DNA of 33,505 bases from Parvularculaceae bacterium (GTDB taxonomy: Bacteria > Pseudomonadota > Alphaproteobacteria > Caulobacterales > Parvularculaceae): NCBI GenBank assembly GCA_028280115.1, contig JANQMJ010000027.1, forward strand, positions 1-33,505. Direction: 5' to 3'. Below are positions 33,371-33,505 of the stretch, one piece after another. Every line of letters starts with the position of its first letter. Position 1 is the first letter of the stretch. Made by a program: the position numbers and the translations under genes. The notes beneath the pieces are model-generated. The model did not search any database. It was given only the letters and a program-made list of their open reading frames with translations, and was not told where the DNA came from.

Positions 33371-33505
33371 GGAAAGCCCACGCTCCGATAAGGCGAATTT
33401 GCCTCAGCGAAAACAACCCTAGGAGGGTATTCGGCCTTGAAACCCGCATTGCGTCGATAGATATCGAACACCTTTGGAACGGCCGTATAATGCCGGCCAT
33501 GATGA

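Noticed and set aside
33240..33500. 86-residue minus-strand frame at the right edge
   Set aside because: No recognisable motif, composition is irregular, and it overlaps the end of the FadJ-type gene.
33489..33505. Possible start of a further plus-strand gene at the window end
   Set aside because: Only a few codons are visible after the ATG, too little to support a call.

Overview
The window looks like chromosome from a GC-rich alphaproteobacterium, probably a stalked or budding, Caulobacter-like lineage (Caulobacterales, Maricaulales or Parvularculales). The main evidence is the adjacent divK-pleD pair of the cell-cycle phosphorelay, ClpS-ClpA, a phasin, Flp-type pilins, a bifunctional PutA and TTAA-N7-TTAA-like motifs. 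The genus is an inference. No rRNA, tRNA, CRISPR array or transposase gene was seen.

Layout. 1-2490: a D,D-carboxypeptidase with a C-terminal SPOR domain (minus strand), then a divergent phasin gene with a good promoter, a PhaR-like operator and a strong terminator. 2621-5284: clpS-clpA. 5285-6770: a REP-like hairpin pair, a normal small Flp pilin, and a second Flp pilin carrying a very long Gly/Ser-rich and Lys/Asn-rich tail, preceded by an AT-rich stretch. 6771-9062: a tightly coupled minus-strand operon, ridA-like, FemAB/GNAT-like, DUF2007, HIT hydrolase. 9131-10012: an 882-bp element bounded by perfect 22-bp terminal inverted repeats, carrying three small genes and no transposase. 10030-12284: an ornithine cyclodeaminase-family gene overlapping dinB. 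12423-14235: divK-pleD. 14246-17241: MOSC protein, rpmG, DoxX-like membrane protein, purB and a small membrane protein. 17255-20621: an OmpA-domain protein after the threonine catabolic pair kbl-tdh. 20798-22549: a secreted amidase. 22550-23857: a compositionally different patch with a DUF4386 membrane protein and several palindromic repeats. 23858-25853: a LytS/LytTR-type two-component system. 25979-29665: putA. 29867-33307: thiolase and FadJ/FadB-type beta-oxidation genes.

Metabolic theme: several genes fit amino-acid and acyl-CoA catabolism. Kbl-Tdh turns threonine into glycine and acetyl-CoA, PutA turns proline into glutamate, the cyclodeaminase-family enzyme and RidA deal with cyclic imines and enamines/imines, and the thiolase with the FadJ-like enzyme handles acyl-CoA. 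The phasin implies storage of acetyl units as polyhydroxyalkanoate. The regulatory genes are DivK/PleD (cell cycle and c-di-GMP) and a LytTR system of unknown target.

The best candidates for something undescribed are the Flp pilin with the low-complexity tail (5831-6511) and the TIR-bounded, transposase-less cargo element (9131-10012), whose terminal repeat supplies a stop codon to one of its genes. All calls come from reading the sequence; no database search was possible.
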